Part shown: positions 52,742 to 61,476 of the stretch, piece after piece
Numbering within the stretch: position 1 is the first letter of the stretch
How the letters are laid out: every line of letters starts with the position of its first letter
Origin: Pseudoxanthomonas sacheonensis
Lineage (GTDB): Bacteria; Pseudomonadota; Gammaproteobacteria; Xanthomonadales; Xanthomonadaceae
Reading direction: 5' to 3'
Length of the DNA stretch: 64,000 nucleotides
NCBI RefSeq assembly: GCF_010093305.1
Contig: NZ_PDWS01000003.1
Span: 227,001 to 291,000 of the forward strand
Translations under genes and position numbers: made by a program
The notes under the pieces: generated by a model
What the model was told of the DNA's origin: nothing
The model's input: the letters and a program-made list of their open reading frames with translations, nothing else
The model's database searches: none

Positions 52742-54124
52742 ATGAGCGCACCCACTTCCCCCTTCGCGCGTCCGTTGCTGACCCTGGCCATCGCATTGGC
52801 GCTTGCCGGCTGCAAGCAGGATGCCCCCACCGCGACGGTCGACCCCGCCCCGTCGGTGGAACCTGCGCCCGCACCCGCCGACAGCGACATAAAACCGGCC
52901 ACGGGCGCTGTGGCGGCGACCGACGAGAACATCGCCGCCGCGCAGAAATCCATCGAGGAGGCGGCCGATGCCGCGCGCAGGAAATGGATCGGCAAGACCT
53001 TCGAGGAATTCGAAGCGTCGGTCTACAAGGAGCCGGGCGAAAGCGGCAAGTACATCGTCAATGGCGACATCGCCATTCCCGACCGCAAGCTGCTGCAGGA
53101 ATTCTTCGAGAAAATGCAGAAGGAAACCGATGGCGTGGCCAACGGCAAGCTGACCGTGGCGCTGGCCGCCGCCAAGGGGGCCGCTGGCGGCGTCGATATC
53201 TGGACCAGCGCCAAGAAGAAGCAACTCACCTATTGCGTCAGCAACGCGTTCGGCACGCACAAGGCCGCGGTGATCGCCGACATGGAAGCGGCCGCACTCG
53301 CCTGGGAAGAAGCGGCGAAGGTGGATTTCATCCATCTACCGGCCCAGGACGGCGGCTGCAACGCAAGCAACCCGAACGTGCTGTTCGATGTGCGGCCGGT
53401 GGACGTGGGCGGCGAATACCTGGCGCGCGCGTTCTTCCCAAGCGACCAGCGCAGCGACCGCAACGTGCTGATCGACAATTCCTCCTTCGATCTACCCTCC
53501 AACGAGCCGCTGCAACTGGTCGGCATCCTGCGCCATGAGCTGGGCCATACGCTGGGCCTGCGCCACGAGCACACGCGTCCGGAGGCCGGCATCTGCTTCG
53601 AGGACGATCAGTTCGAGCCATTGACCGCCTACGACAAGTTCTCGGTCATGCATTATCCGCAATGCAACGGCGGCGGCGACTGGTCGCTGGTGCTCACGGG
53701 CCTGGACAAGGCGGGTTCGGCCTGCCTGTATGGAAAAGGCAGCAACAACCCGGAAAACCTGGCGCAGTGCGTCTATCACGCCCCCGAAGCGCCGGCGACC
53801 GGCGCTACCGAGACGAAGGTGTTCGACAACCAATCCGTGGCCAAGAACGCCAAGAAGCAGTACGGACCGTTCGCGGTCAAACCCGGCTCGATCGCCCAGG
53901 TGAAGATGCAGGGAGCCGGCGGCAATGCGGGCGATCCCGACCTGTACGTGCGCTATGTCGGGCCACCGGACACCTCAAGCTGGATTTGCCGCCCTTATCT
54001 CAGCCACGCCAACGAAACCTGCGAACTGGAAGTGCCGGCCAACCGCAACAAGATCTACGTGATGGTGCGGGGTTACGCGGCGGGCAACTACAAACTGGAA
54101 ATCACTTACACCAAGCCGGACTGA
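52742..54124 (+). CDS. Metzincin zinc metalloprotease lipoprotein with PPC domain
   Basis: 460 residues. Lipobox ALAGC (Cys24). The catalytic domain has the extended zinc motif HELGHTLGLRHEHTRPE with ligands His265, His269 and His275, general base Glu266, and a Met-turn SVMHYPQ (Met303), which together define a metzincin close to the astacin-like peptidases. A C-terminal domain (about 355-460), AKKQYGPFAVKPGSIAQVKM to DPDLYVRYVG and AAGNYKLEITY, matches a bacterial pre-peptidase C-terminal domain, usually cut off after secretion. Last gene of the secreted protease unit, six bases after the small lipoprotein gene. Confidence 0.92.
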   Translation: MSAPTSPFARPLLTLAIALALAGCKQDAPTATVDPAPSVEPAPAPADSDIKPATGAVAATDENIAAAQKSIEEAADAARRKWIGKTFEEFEASVYKEPGESGKYIVNGDIAIPDRKLLQEFFEKMQKETDGVANGKLTVALAAAKGAAGGVDIWTSAKKKQLTYCVSNAFGTHKAAVIADMEAAALAWEEAAKVDFIHLPAQDGGCNASNPNVLFDVRPVDVGGEYLARAFFPSDQRSDRNVLIDNSSFDLPSNEPLQLVGILRHELGHTLGLRHEHTRPEAGICFEDDQFEPLTAYDKFSVMHYPQCNGGGDWSLVLTGLDKAGSACLYGKGSNNPENLAQCVYHAPEAPATGATETKVFDNQSVAKNAKKQYGPFAVKPGSIAQVKMQGAGGNAGDPDLYVRYVGPPDTSSWICRPYLSHANETCELEVPANRNKIYVMVRGYAAGNYKLEITYTKPD

Positions 54125-54185
54125 GGGTGCTTCACGGTTCCGTCCCGTTGCCGCAGTGGCCATGCGGCAACGGGCGATTGCGTTT

Positions 54186-54815
54186 TCAAAGCCTGCGCCA
54201 GACCAGGCCTTCTCCGCGGCGGTAATAGACGGCGACCGCACGGCCATACAGCTCGCTTGCCGGCACCAGCCCGAAGAAACGCCCATCGATGCTGTTGCCG
54301 CGCGCATCGCCCAACATCAGTACCTGCCCATCGGGCACGGTCAGGCCGTGGATGTCCGGTCCGCCGCCATGCGACAGGTTGAGCGCGGCGCGGTGGTTGC
54401 GGAAGACCTCGGTATCCGTTGCGTCAATCGCTCCCAGCGTGACGCCGCCGATGCTCAGCCTGCCATCGACCAGTTCCACCTCGTCTCCCGCCACCGCGGC
54501 CACGCGCTTGATCAGGCGAGAGCCGTCCTGCGGCGAATCGAACACCGCGATGTCTCCGCGCTCTGGTTTGCCGGTAGCCATGAGCTGCACATCGGTGAAC
54601 GGCAGGCGCACGCCATAGGCCCGCATGTCTACCGCCACGCGGTCGCCTATCTCCAGCGTGTGTTCCATCGACCCCGACGGCACGTAGTAATGATTGGCGA
54701 ACGAATCGCGCGCCGCCGCCAGCAACGCCAGCATCAGTACGATCTGCGGCAGTTCGCTGCGGATCCAGCGCCTGGCTTTTCCTGGGCGGCTGGAGGGTAC
54801 TGCTTGCGTTCGCAT
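54186..54815 (-). CDS. lepB: Signal peptidase I
   Basis: A membrane serine protease of the S26 family that cuts Sec/Tat signal peptides. 209 residues with a single N-terminal TM helix (LPQIVLMLALLAAARDSF). Box B is VPSGSMEHTLEIGD with catalytic Ser49 (His replaces the usual Pro after the Glu), box D SRLIKRVAAVAGD with Lys103, and box E LGDARGNSIDGRFFG. It lacks a second TM helix, so it is a short variant rather than the housekeeping LepB beside era/rnc. It lies downstream of the HlyD and C39-ABC genes on the same strand and may process their cargo or accessory proteins. Confidence 0.9.
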   Translation of the reverse strand: MRTQAVPSSRPGKARRWIRSELPQIVLMLALLAAARDSFANHYYVPSGSMEHTLEIGDRVAVDMRAYGVRLPFTDVQLMATGKPERGDIAVFDSPQDGSRLIKRVAAVAGDEVELVDGRLSIGGVTLGAIDATDTEVFRNHRAALNLSHGGGPDIHGLTVPDGQVLMLGDARGNSIDGRFFGLVPASELYGRAVAVYYRRGEGLVWRRL

Positions 54816-54997
54816 GGGCGTCTCCGGGTCTTTTCCGGAGAAAGTAACTCACGCACCGGCGCGATCCGCATATGCCATGGGTCATGCGGCCCATTCGGCA
54901 GCCGTAGCGCACGCGCCGCAGCAACCCGCATCTGCTACGCGGCGACTTCGGCATTCCGGAACGGCATGGGAGGCGACGCCGCTTTGCGCTTGAAGCC

Positions 54998-56245
54998 CTA
55001 GCTTCCCAACTTTCCACGCAACGAGTACAGCGGCTCCAACACCCACTCGTACAGCTTGCGGCGCTCGCCCAGTATGTCCGCATCCAGCCGCATGCCCGGC
55101 CGCAATGGCTCCTGCTTGCCGTAGGCAGTGATGGATTGCTCATCCAGGGCGACCAGTACGCGGTAATAAGGTTCGGCGTCTTGTGCGCCATCGCCCGCGG
55201 GGGTAATGGCGCTGCGCGAAACACGGATCACTTTGCCGCCATGGTGGCCGAACTTCTGGTAGGGATATGCCTGGTAGCGCAGCAGTACCCGGTCGCCCGG
55301 CTCGATAAAACCTACCGCCGCGCTCGGCACCAGCAACTGGGCCTGCAGCCGGGAACCTTTCGGCAGAACGCTCATCACAGGCTGTCCGGCCTGCACGGCT
55401 TGGCCCGGCTCGATCAGGCGGTTGGCGATTAGCCCGGCCAATGGCGCCCGCACCAGCAACTCGCCGTTGGCCTCCTGCTGCACGCGCTCCTGCTCCAGCA
55501 TCGCCAGATCGCGGCTGGTCGTGGCCTGCAGGCCTCTGCGCTGGGCGGGAAGTTCGCGCAGCGTCTGATCCAGTTGCGCGATGCTGCGGCGGATAGAAGT
55601 GGCTTGCCGTTCCAGGCTTTGCTGGGCGTTGACCAGTTCGAGCAGGGATTGCTGTTGCTGGTTCACCTGCACCTGACTGACGTACTTCCGGTCCGCTACC
55701 AGCTGGTAGCGCTCCGTGGTTTCCTTGCCTATGCGCACCTGTTCGCGGCGAGTCGATATTTCGTTCTCGATCTGCGCCAGCTCGCGCTGCGCGGCGGCGC
55801 GCTGGCGGCCGATGCCCTGGATCTGCGCGTCGATCTGCGCGGCTTGCGACTGCCCCAGTTCGGTCAGGCTGTCGCGCCGGGTTTCCAGACCGTCCCTGAT
55901 CACCGTCAATGCGTCGCTGCCGGCGGCGGTCACTCGCGGCACGTCGATCAGGGTCAGCGCATCGCCGGCTTTCACCTCGTCGCCTTCTTCGGGGAAGAGC
56001 CGGCCTACGACCCCATTGGTCGGCGATACCACTGTCGATAGCCCCAGATCCGGCACCAGTTCTCCCGCCACCCGCGAGCGTCGCGTGTAGTCGCCCATGA
56101 TCAGGAAGCAGATCACGGCCGAGGCAGCGAGCATCGCGAAGCCGGCCAGCGTCCAAAGCCGCAGCGGCTGAGCGAGCGAGATGCCCCCCAGCCAACTACT
56201 GCGTTTGGCTTCCAGCACTTCATGACGAAACAAGGAATCAGTCAT
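54998..56245 (-). CDS. HlyD-family membrane fusion adaptor
   Basis: About 415 residues; periplasmic adaptor linking the ABC exporter to an outer membrane channel. One TM helix (LWTLAGFAMLAASAVICFLI), a biotinyl/lipoyl half-motif (VVSPTNGVVGRLFPEEGDEV), a long coiled-coil hairpin of about 170 residues (REQVRIGKETTERYQLVADR; NQQQQSLLELVNAQQSLERQ), the second lipoyl half (VRAPLAGLIANRLIEPGQAV) and a beta-barrel domain. Start MTDSLFRHEVLEAKR at 56245 is preferred to an ATG at 56302, which lies inside the repeat region. No outer membrane TolC gene is in the window. Confidence 0.92.
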   Translation of the reverse strand: MTDSLFRHEVLEAKRSSWLGGISLAQPLRLWTLAGFAMLAASAVICFLIMGDYTRRSRVAGELVPDLGLSTVVSPTNGVVGRLFPEEGDEVKAGDALTLIDVPRVTAAGSDALTVIRDGLETRRDSLTELGQSQAAQIDAQIQGIGRQRAAAQRELAQIENEISTRREQVRIGKETTERYQLVADRKYVSQVQVNQQQQSLLELVNAQQSLERQATSIRRSIAQLDQTLRELPAQRRGLQATTSRDLAMLEQERVQQEANGELLVRAPLAGLIANRLIEPGQAVQAGQPVMSVLPKGSRLQAQLLVPSAAVGFIEPGDRVLLRYQAYPYQKFGHHGGKVIRVSRSAITPAGDGAQDAEPYYRVLVALDEQSITAYGKQEPLRPGMRLDADILGERRKLYEWVLEPLYSLRGKLGS

Positions 56246-56270
56246 ACGACGCGCATCCAACAACGTTCGT

Positions 56271-56406
56271 AATTCCAGCGAGAGCTGGAAGCTGATTTTC
56301 AACAGTCGAATGGTTGGTCATCCATTTTGACTTTGCTGTTGCTTGGCTTTTGGATACCAAGAGCAAATCAAGATCAAGATGGATTCCAGCTTTCGCTGGA
56401 ATGACG
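56271..56406. repeat. Two ATTCC palindromes with linking repeat
   Basis: AATTCCAGC-gaga-GCTGGAA (about 56271-56290) and ATTCCAGC-tttc-GCTGGAAT (56383-56402) flank a spacer that contains gcaaatcaagatcaagatgg. This last part is nearly the same as 31478-31505, and both run into the palindrome. Occupies the gap between the exporter and adaptor genes. Confidence 0.85.
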
Positions 56407-56416
56407 GTTGAGGGGT

Positions 56417-58537
56417 TCATAGCGCCACCGCCGTCAGCGTCGCAGCCGCAACTCCCGCCGGACGATGCTCTTCCATGATCCTTCCGCCATGCATCACCAG
56501 AACCCGGTCGGCGCTGGCAATGGTCTCCGGTCGGTGCGCGATGATCACCTTGGTCAGTTTGAGCGCACGCACCGCCTCATTGACCAGACGCTCGCGCTCC
56601 ACATCCAGGTGGCTGGTGGCTTCGTCCAGGAACAGAATGCGCGGCATGCGGTAAAGAGCGCGCGCCAGGATCACTCGCTGCTTCTGCCCGCCCGACAGCG
56701 TGGTGCCCATGTCGCCGATCAGGCTGTGGTAGCCCATCGGCATGGCGGCGATCTCGTCGTGCACGGCCGCCAGGCGGGCGGCGGCTTCGATACGTCCGGA
56801 ATCGAAGCCTTCTTCGCCGAAGGCGATGTTCTCGGCCACGCTGCCGGCGAACAGCTGGTCGTCCTGCATCACCGCGCCTACCATCTGCCGGTAGTTGTGC
56901 GGCCCCAGCTTGGCGATATCGTGGCCGCCTGCGGCAATCGTGCCTTGCGTTGGTTTCAACAGACCCAGCAGCAGCTTTACCAGAGTGGTCTTGCCGCAGC
57001 CCGAGGGACCGACGATGGCGACCGATTCGCCTTCCTCCACGGTGAAACTGCAGTCCCGCAGCACCCATGGTTCGCCTTCGGCGTAGCGGAAGTTCAGCCC
57101 ATCGACTTCCAGGCGTGTACTGGCGGGCGGGGCCTGTTCGAAGCGATTCCCGTCCAGGACTTCCGGTTCGGCCAGTGCGATATCCGCCAGGCGTTCGCCA
57201 TGCAGACGCAGCATGCGGAACTCGACCCATTTGTCGATCAGGCTGCTCACCCGCCCTGCGAACTGGTCCTTGTAGGCCAGGTAGGCGATCAGCATGCCTA
57301 CCGAGAACACGTTCTGCATGGCCAACAGCGCGCCCATCCAGATCACCGCGATGCGCTCGGCGCCGAAGATCAGCTGGCTGGCGGTGTTGAAGCCCAAGCC
57401 CAGTTTGGCCAGCCAGACATCGCGGTTGACGGTGTCGTTCATCAAGTTGAGGTAGGTGGATCGACGACTGGTTTCGCGGCCGGCGATCTTGACCGATTGC
57501 ACGCCGCGGATCGACTCAAGCAGATGGCTTTGCTGTTTGGCGCTGGCGACCAATTGCTGTTCGGTGCCTTCACGCACCGGGCGGAAAGCCAATGCGCGAA
57601 GACCGAGATACAGCGCTACGGCCAACAAGGTGACCGAAGCCAGTTTCCAGCTGTAGAGCAGCATCATGCCCAAAGTCACCACGGCCATCAGCCCGTCGAT
57701 CAGGGCTTCGACGAAGCTGGTGGTCAGGGTGCGCTGGATGGTCTGCACGCTGCCCATGCGCGAGGTGATGTCGCCCAGGTGGCGCTTCTCGAAGAAATCC
57801 AGCGGCAGCTTGAGCAGATGACTGAAGACGTTGCCCATCCACTGCAGGCCCAACCGCGTGGACAGGTAAACCACCGACCAGCCGCGCAGCAACCCGATGC
57901 TTACTTGAAGCAGCAGGACGAGACTGAACCCCAGGCCGAGCACGGTCAGCAGGTTGCGGTCGGCGGAGATCAGTACCTGGTCCACCACCCATTGCATGAA
58001 GAAGGGGGCCAGGATGACGAAGACCTGCAGAGCGACCGACAGCGCCAGGATCAAGGCCAGCGAACGCCACAGGCCGGTAACGCGACCAGTCAGCTGGCGG
58101 AAGGAAATTGTGGGCGCGGCCTTCTGCGGCTTGAACTCGGCGGTAGGGGTCAGCTCCAGCGCCACGCCGGTGAAGTGGTCGGAGACTTCGGCGTAGCTGA
58201 GTTCGCGCTTGCCGAAGGCAGGATCGAGAACGGTTATTTTCTTCTTGCCGACTTTGGCCAGGACGATGAAGTGGTTTAAGTTCCAATGCAGGATGCAGGG
58301 CAGCTTGAGCTGGCCCAAGTGCTCCATATCCAATCGCAATGGTCGGGATTGGAAGCCCAGTTGCCCGGCAACCGTCATCAGACGCGTGAGGCTGGCACCT
58401 TTCAATGACAATGGAAAGCGGCGACGCATTTCCGCCAGGCCAAGCTTCATGCCGTTCGCGTCAGCGACCATCGCCAGCGAAGCGAGGCCGCACTCGGCGG
58501 CTTCGGATTGGACGTCACAACACCTGCAGGTTCGCAT
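56417..58537 (-). CDS. Peptidase-containing ABC exporter (C39, bacteriocin type)
   Basis: 706 residues. An N-terminal C39 cysteine protease (about 1-130) has oxyanion Gln10 and catalytic Cys16 (VQSEAAECGLASLAM), His89 (HWNLNHFIVLAK) and Asp105 (VLDPAFGK), all intact, so it should cut double-glycine leaders during export. A six-helix TM domain and an ATPase follow: Walker A VGPSGCGKTTLVK, signature TLSGGQKQRVILARAL, Walker B ILFLDEATSHLD. The ATG at 58537 lies inside the end of uvrD (23-base overlap) with a poor ribosome-binding site, so expression may depend on uvrD translation. No leader-peptide gene is visible beside it. Confidence 0.93.
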   Translation of the reverse strand: MRTCRCCDVQSEAAECGLASLAMVADANGMKLGLAEMRRRFPLSLKGASLTRLMTVAGQLGFQSRPLRLDMEHLGQLKLPCILHWNLNHFIVLAKVGKKKITVLDPAFGKRELSYAEVSDHFTGVALELTPTAEFKPQKAAPTISFRQLTGRVTGLWRSLALILALSVALQVFVILAPFFMQWVVDQVLISADRNLLTVLGLGFSLVLLLQVSIGLLRGWSVVYLSTRLGLQWMGNVFSHLLKLPLDFFEKRHLGDITSRMGSVQTIQRTLTTSFVEALIDGLMAVVTLGMMLLYSWKLASVTLLAVALYLGLRALAFRPVREGTEQQLVASAKQQSHLLESIRGVQSVKIAGRETSRRSTYLNLMNDTVNRDVWLAKLGLGFNTASQLIFGAERIAVIWMGALLAMQNVFSVGMLIAYLAYKDQFAGRVSSLIDKWVEFRMLRLHGERLADIALAEPEVLDGNRFEQAPPASTRLEVDGLNFRYAEGEPWVLRDCSFTVEEGESVAIVGPSGCGKTTLVKLLLGLLKPTQGTIAAGGHDIAKLGPHNYRQMVGAVMQDDQLFAGSVAENIAFGEEGFDSGRIEAAARLAAVHDEIAAMPMGYHSLIGDMGTTLSGGQKQRVILARALYRMPRILFLDEATSHLDVERERLVNEAVRALKLTKVIIAHRPETIASADRVLVMHGGRIMEEHRPAGVAAATLTAVAL

Positions 58538-60704
58538 AAGCCAGCACCAGCCATTTGCTGCCTTCGCTGTCGAAGTTCACCTGCACGCGCGCGTGGGCGC
58601 CTGCGCCTTCGTAGTCGGTGACCACGCCTTGCCCGAACTTGGGATGCGAGACATTGGCGCCCAGCTTGAGCGGCGGCGCTTCGATGGGCACGTGGCCGAA
58701 GCTGCGGGACGCGCCGGCCGAATAGGTGCGCGACACCTGCACCTTGGGCCGCACTTCGTGCAGCAGGTGCGTCGGAATTTCGCGCAGGAAGCGCGACGGG
58801 ATGCCGTACATGTCCTGGCCGTGGATGCGCCGGGTTTCCGCATAGCTCAACATCAGCTTCTGCCGCGCGCGGGTAATGCCGACGTAAGCCAGGCGGCGCT
58901 CTTCTTCCAGCCGCCCGCTTTCGTCCAGCGACTTGCCGCTGGGGAAAAGCCCTTCTTCCATGCCGCCCAGGAACACCACCGGGAATTCCAGGCCCTTGGC
59001 CGAATGCAGCGTCATCAGCTGCACGCCATCCTCGCCCGCCTGCGCCTGGCCTTCGCCGGCTTCCAGCGAGGCGTAGGCCAGGAACGCGGTCAGCTCGCTC
59101 ATGCCCTCGCGGCTTTCATCGAGGATGTCTTCGTCGTCGCGTCGAACGAAACGGGAGGCGACCGAAACCAGTTCGTCCAGGTTCTCGGTGCGCGAATCCA
59201 GCTGGCCCTTGCTTTCGTTGAGATAGAAATCGCGCAAGCCCGAGCGCATCAGCACGTGGTCGATCTTGTCCTTGAGCTCGAGTTCGGCGACCTCCACCGA
59301 CAATGCCTCGATCAAGGTGATGAACCCCGCCAGCGCGTTGCGCGCGCGGCCCGCCAGCTCGTTGCCCACCGAAAGCGCGCGCGCCGCCTCGAACAGCGGC
59401 TGCGACAGCGTGCGTGCGCGCTTGCGCACTTCGTCCAGGGTGCGGTCGCCGATGCCGCGCGTGGGGGTGTTGACCGCGCGCTCGAACGCCGCGTCGTCGG
59501 CACGATTGGCGATCATGCGCAGATAGGCCAGCGTGTCCTTGATCTCGGCGCGCTCGAAGAAGCGCATGCCGCCATAGACCCGGTACGGCACCTGCTCGGC
59601 CAGCAACGCTTCTTCGAAGGCACGCGACTGCGCGTTGCTGCGATAGAGCACCGCCGCCTCGCCGTAGCTGCCGCCGTCGCGGACCCATTGCAGGATGCGG
59701 TCTACCACATAGCGCGCTTCGTCGACTTCGTTGTAGGCGGCATACAGATCGATTGGCTCGCCGTCGCCGGTATCGGTCCACAGCTGCTTGCCGATGCGGT
59801 CCGGATTGTGTGCGATCACCGCATTGGCCGCACCCAGGATATTGGCGCTGGAACGGTAGTTCTGCTCCAGGCGGATGGTCTGGGCGCTGCTGAAATCCTT
59901 GAGGAAACGCTGCACGTTCTCGACCTTGGCGCCGCGCCAGCCATAGATGGCCTGGTCGTCGTCGCCGACCACGAATACGTGCCCGGTGTCGCCGGCAAGC
60001 AGGCGCACGAATCCGTACTGGATGGCGTTGGTGTCCTGGAATTCGTCCACCAGGATCTCGCGGAAGCGCGCGCGGTAATGCGCCAGCAACGCGGGCTGGT
60101 CGCGCAACACCTCGTGCGCGCGCAGCAGCAGTTCGGCGAAATCCACCAGCCCGGCGCGGTCACAACGCTCCTGGTACAGCACATAGGCGCGACGCAAGGT
60201 ATCGGTCCATTGGTCGTCGCCGGGCTGGATATGCTCGGCGCGGCGGCCTTCGTCCTTCTGCGCGTTGATCCACCAGGCGATCTGGCGCGGCGGGAAGCGC
60301 GCCTCGTCCAGCTCCATCTGCTGGACCACGCGCTTGACCAGACGCAGCTGGTCGTCCGAATCCAGTACCTGGAAGGTCTCCGGCAGCTTCGCCTCTTGCC
60401 AGTGCAGGCGCAGCATGCGATGGGCCAGGCCGTGGAAGGTACCGATCCACATGCCGCGGCTGCCGTTGCGCAATTGCGCGTCGGCGCGGTGGCGCATCTC
60501 GCCGGCGGCCTTGTTGGTGAAGGTGACGGCAAAAATGCCGTGCACCGGCACGCCGTGCACTTCGTTCAACCAGGCGATGCGGTGGGTGAGCACACGCGTC
60601 TTGCCCGAACCGGCGCCTGCGAGCACGAGATAGTGGCCCGGCGGCGCGGAAACCGCTTCGCGCTGCGCCGGGTTCAGATCATCGAGTAAATGGGAGACAT
60701 CCAC
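58515..60704 (-). CDS. uvrD: DNA helicase II, UvrD
   Basis: 3'-5' superfamily 1 helicase for nucleotide-excision and mismatch repair, 729 residues. Motifs in order: LNPAQREAVSAPPGHYLVLA, Walker A GAGSGKT, FTNKAAGEMRHR (Ia), GTFHGLAHRMLR, DEFQDTN (II), VGDDDQAIYGWRGA (III), LEQNYRSS (IV), TLHSAKGLEFPVVFLGGMEE (V) and RLAYVGITRARQ (VI). The C-terminal Tudor-like end GANVSHPKFGQGVVTDYEGA is also UvrD-like and interacts with RNA polymerase in other species. It is followed without a gap by the C39 exporter. Confidence 0.96.
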   Translation of the reverse strand: MDVSHLLDDLNPAQREAVSAPPGHYLVLAGAGSGKTRVLTHRIAWLNEVHGVPVHGIFAVTFTNKAAGEMRHRADAQLRNGSRGMWIGTFHGLAHRMLRLHWQEAKLPETFQVLDSDDQLRLVKRVVQQMELDEARFPPRQIAWWINAQKDEGRRAEHIQPGDDQWTDTLRRAYVLYQERCDRAGLVDFAELLLRAHEVLRDQPALLAHYRARFREILVDEFQDTNAIQYGFVRLLAGDTGHVFVVGDDDQAIYGWRGAKVENVQRFLKDFSSAQTIRLEQNYRSSANILGAANAVIAHNPDRIGKQLWTDTGDGEPIDLYAAYNEVDEARYVVDRILQWVRDGGSYGEAAVLYRSNAQSRAFEEALLAEQVPYRVYGGMRFFERAEIKDTLAYLRMIANRADDAAFERAVNTPTRGIGDRTLDEVRKRARTLSQPLFEAARALSVGNELAGRARNALAGFITLIEALSVEVAELELKDKIDHVLMRSGLRDFYLNESKGQLDSRTENLDELVSVASRFVRRDDEDILDESREGMSELTAFLAYASLEAGEGQAQAGEDGVQLMTLHSAKGLEFPVVFLGGMEEGLFPSGKSLDESGRLEEERRLAYVGITRARQKLMLSYAETRRIHGQDMYGIPSRFLREIPTHLLHEVRPKVQVSRTYSAGASRSFGHVPIEAPPLKLGANVSHPKFGQGVVTDYEGAGAHARVQVNFDSEGSKWLVLAYANLQVL

Positions 60705-60757
60705 GCGGCTATTTTACGCCGTACCGCGCGCAAGCACTGAGATCGATCAAGGGCAAA

Positions 60758-61363
60758 TCAGTGCTCGGTTTTGGGTTTGTTGGTCACGTGGCTCATCAAA
60801 CGGTCAGTGTAGGCAATGCCGATGGCCGACAGGATGAACACGCAGTGGATGATGGTCTGCCACATCACGCCCGATTCGGTGAACTTGCTGTCCGGCATGC
60901 CCAGGTCGCCGACTTCGATGAAAGTCTTCAGCAGGTGGATGGAAGAGATGCCGATGATCGCCATGGCCAGCTTCACCTTCAGCATGCTGGCGTTGACGTG
61001 GCTCAGCCATTCGGGCTGGTCCGGGTGCCCTTCCAGGCGCAGGCGCGAGACGAAGGTTTCGTAGCCGCCCACGATCACCATCATCAACAGGTTGGAGATC
61101 ATCACCACGTCGATCAGTCCCAGCACGATCAGCATGATCGCCACTTCGGCCGTGGGGCCGCCTTCGGCCAGCTTGGCGGCCTGCTCGGCTTCGCCGCCGT
61201 GCAGGAACACCTCGTTCACCAGATGCACCAGCTCCACGCCGAACTGCCAGACATAAACCGCCTGGGCGACGATCAACCCCAGATACAGCGGCAACTGCAG
61301 CCAGCGCGAAGCGAAGATCAGCGAGGGAAGCGGGCCGAGGCGATTGGGTTGCTGATGCGACAT
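60758..61363 (-). CDS. UPF0114 (YqhA/TIGR00645) membrane protein
   Basis: A 201-residue inner membrane protein. Family landmarks are ASRWLQLPLYLGLIVAQAVY, IMLIVLGLIDVVMISNLLMM, VIVGGYETFVSRL and LKVKLAMAIIGISSIHLLKT, with a fourth helix IIHCVFILSAIGIAYTDRLM. This GxxxxxD-V-hydrophobic-M-hydrophobic-x-N-L pattern is diagnostic of UPF0114. Function unknown. It ends 53 bases from the uvrD start on the same strand and diverges from the glutathione transferase gene. Confidence 0.92.
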   Translation of the reverse strand: MSHQQPNRLGPLPSLIFASRWLQLPLYLGLIVAQAVYVWQFGVELVHLVNEVFLHGGEAEQAAKLAEGGPTAEVAIMLIVLGLIDVVMISNLLMMVIVGGYETFVSRLRLEGHPDQPEWLSHVNASMLKVKLAMAIIGISSIHLLKTFIEVGDLGMPDSKFTESGVMWQTIIHCVFILSAIGIAYTDRLMSHVTNKPKTEH

Positions 61364-61476
61364 GGGACCGGAATGCTGCGTTGCGGGGATGCGGCAGGTT
61401 ACCGGCCCATGGTGACGCTGCCAAGCGCGACGACGGGGCTAAACTCCACTTCCCTTGCCCCACAACGAGTTTCGCC

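Noticed and set aside
54816-54997. Search for a double-glycine leader peptide gene near the C39 exporter
   Set aside because: Short frames here (for example a ten-codon MPFRNAEVAA) lack a GG leader, a ribosome-binding site and a plausible core peptide.
58209-60689. 826-codon open frame antisense to uvrD
   Set aside because: All helicase motifs are on the minus strand and the plus frame has no domain signature.
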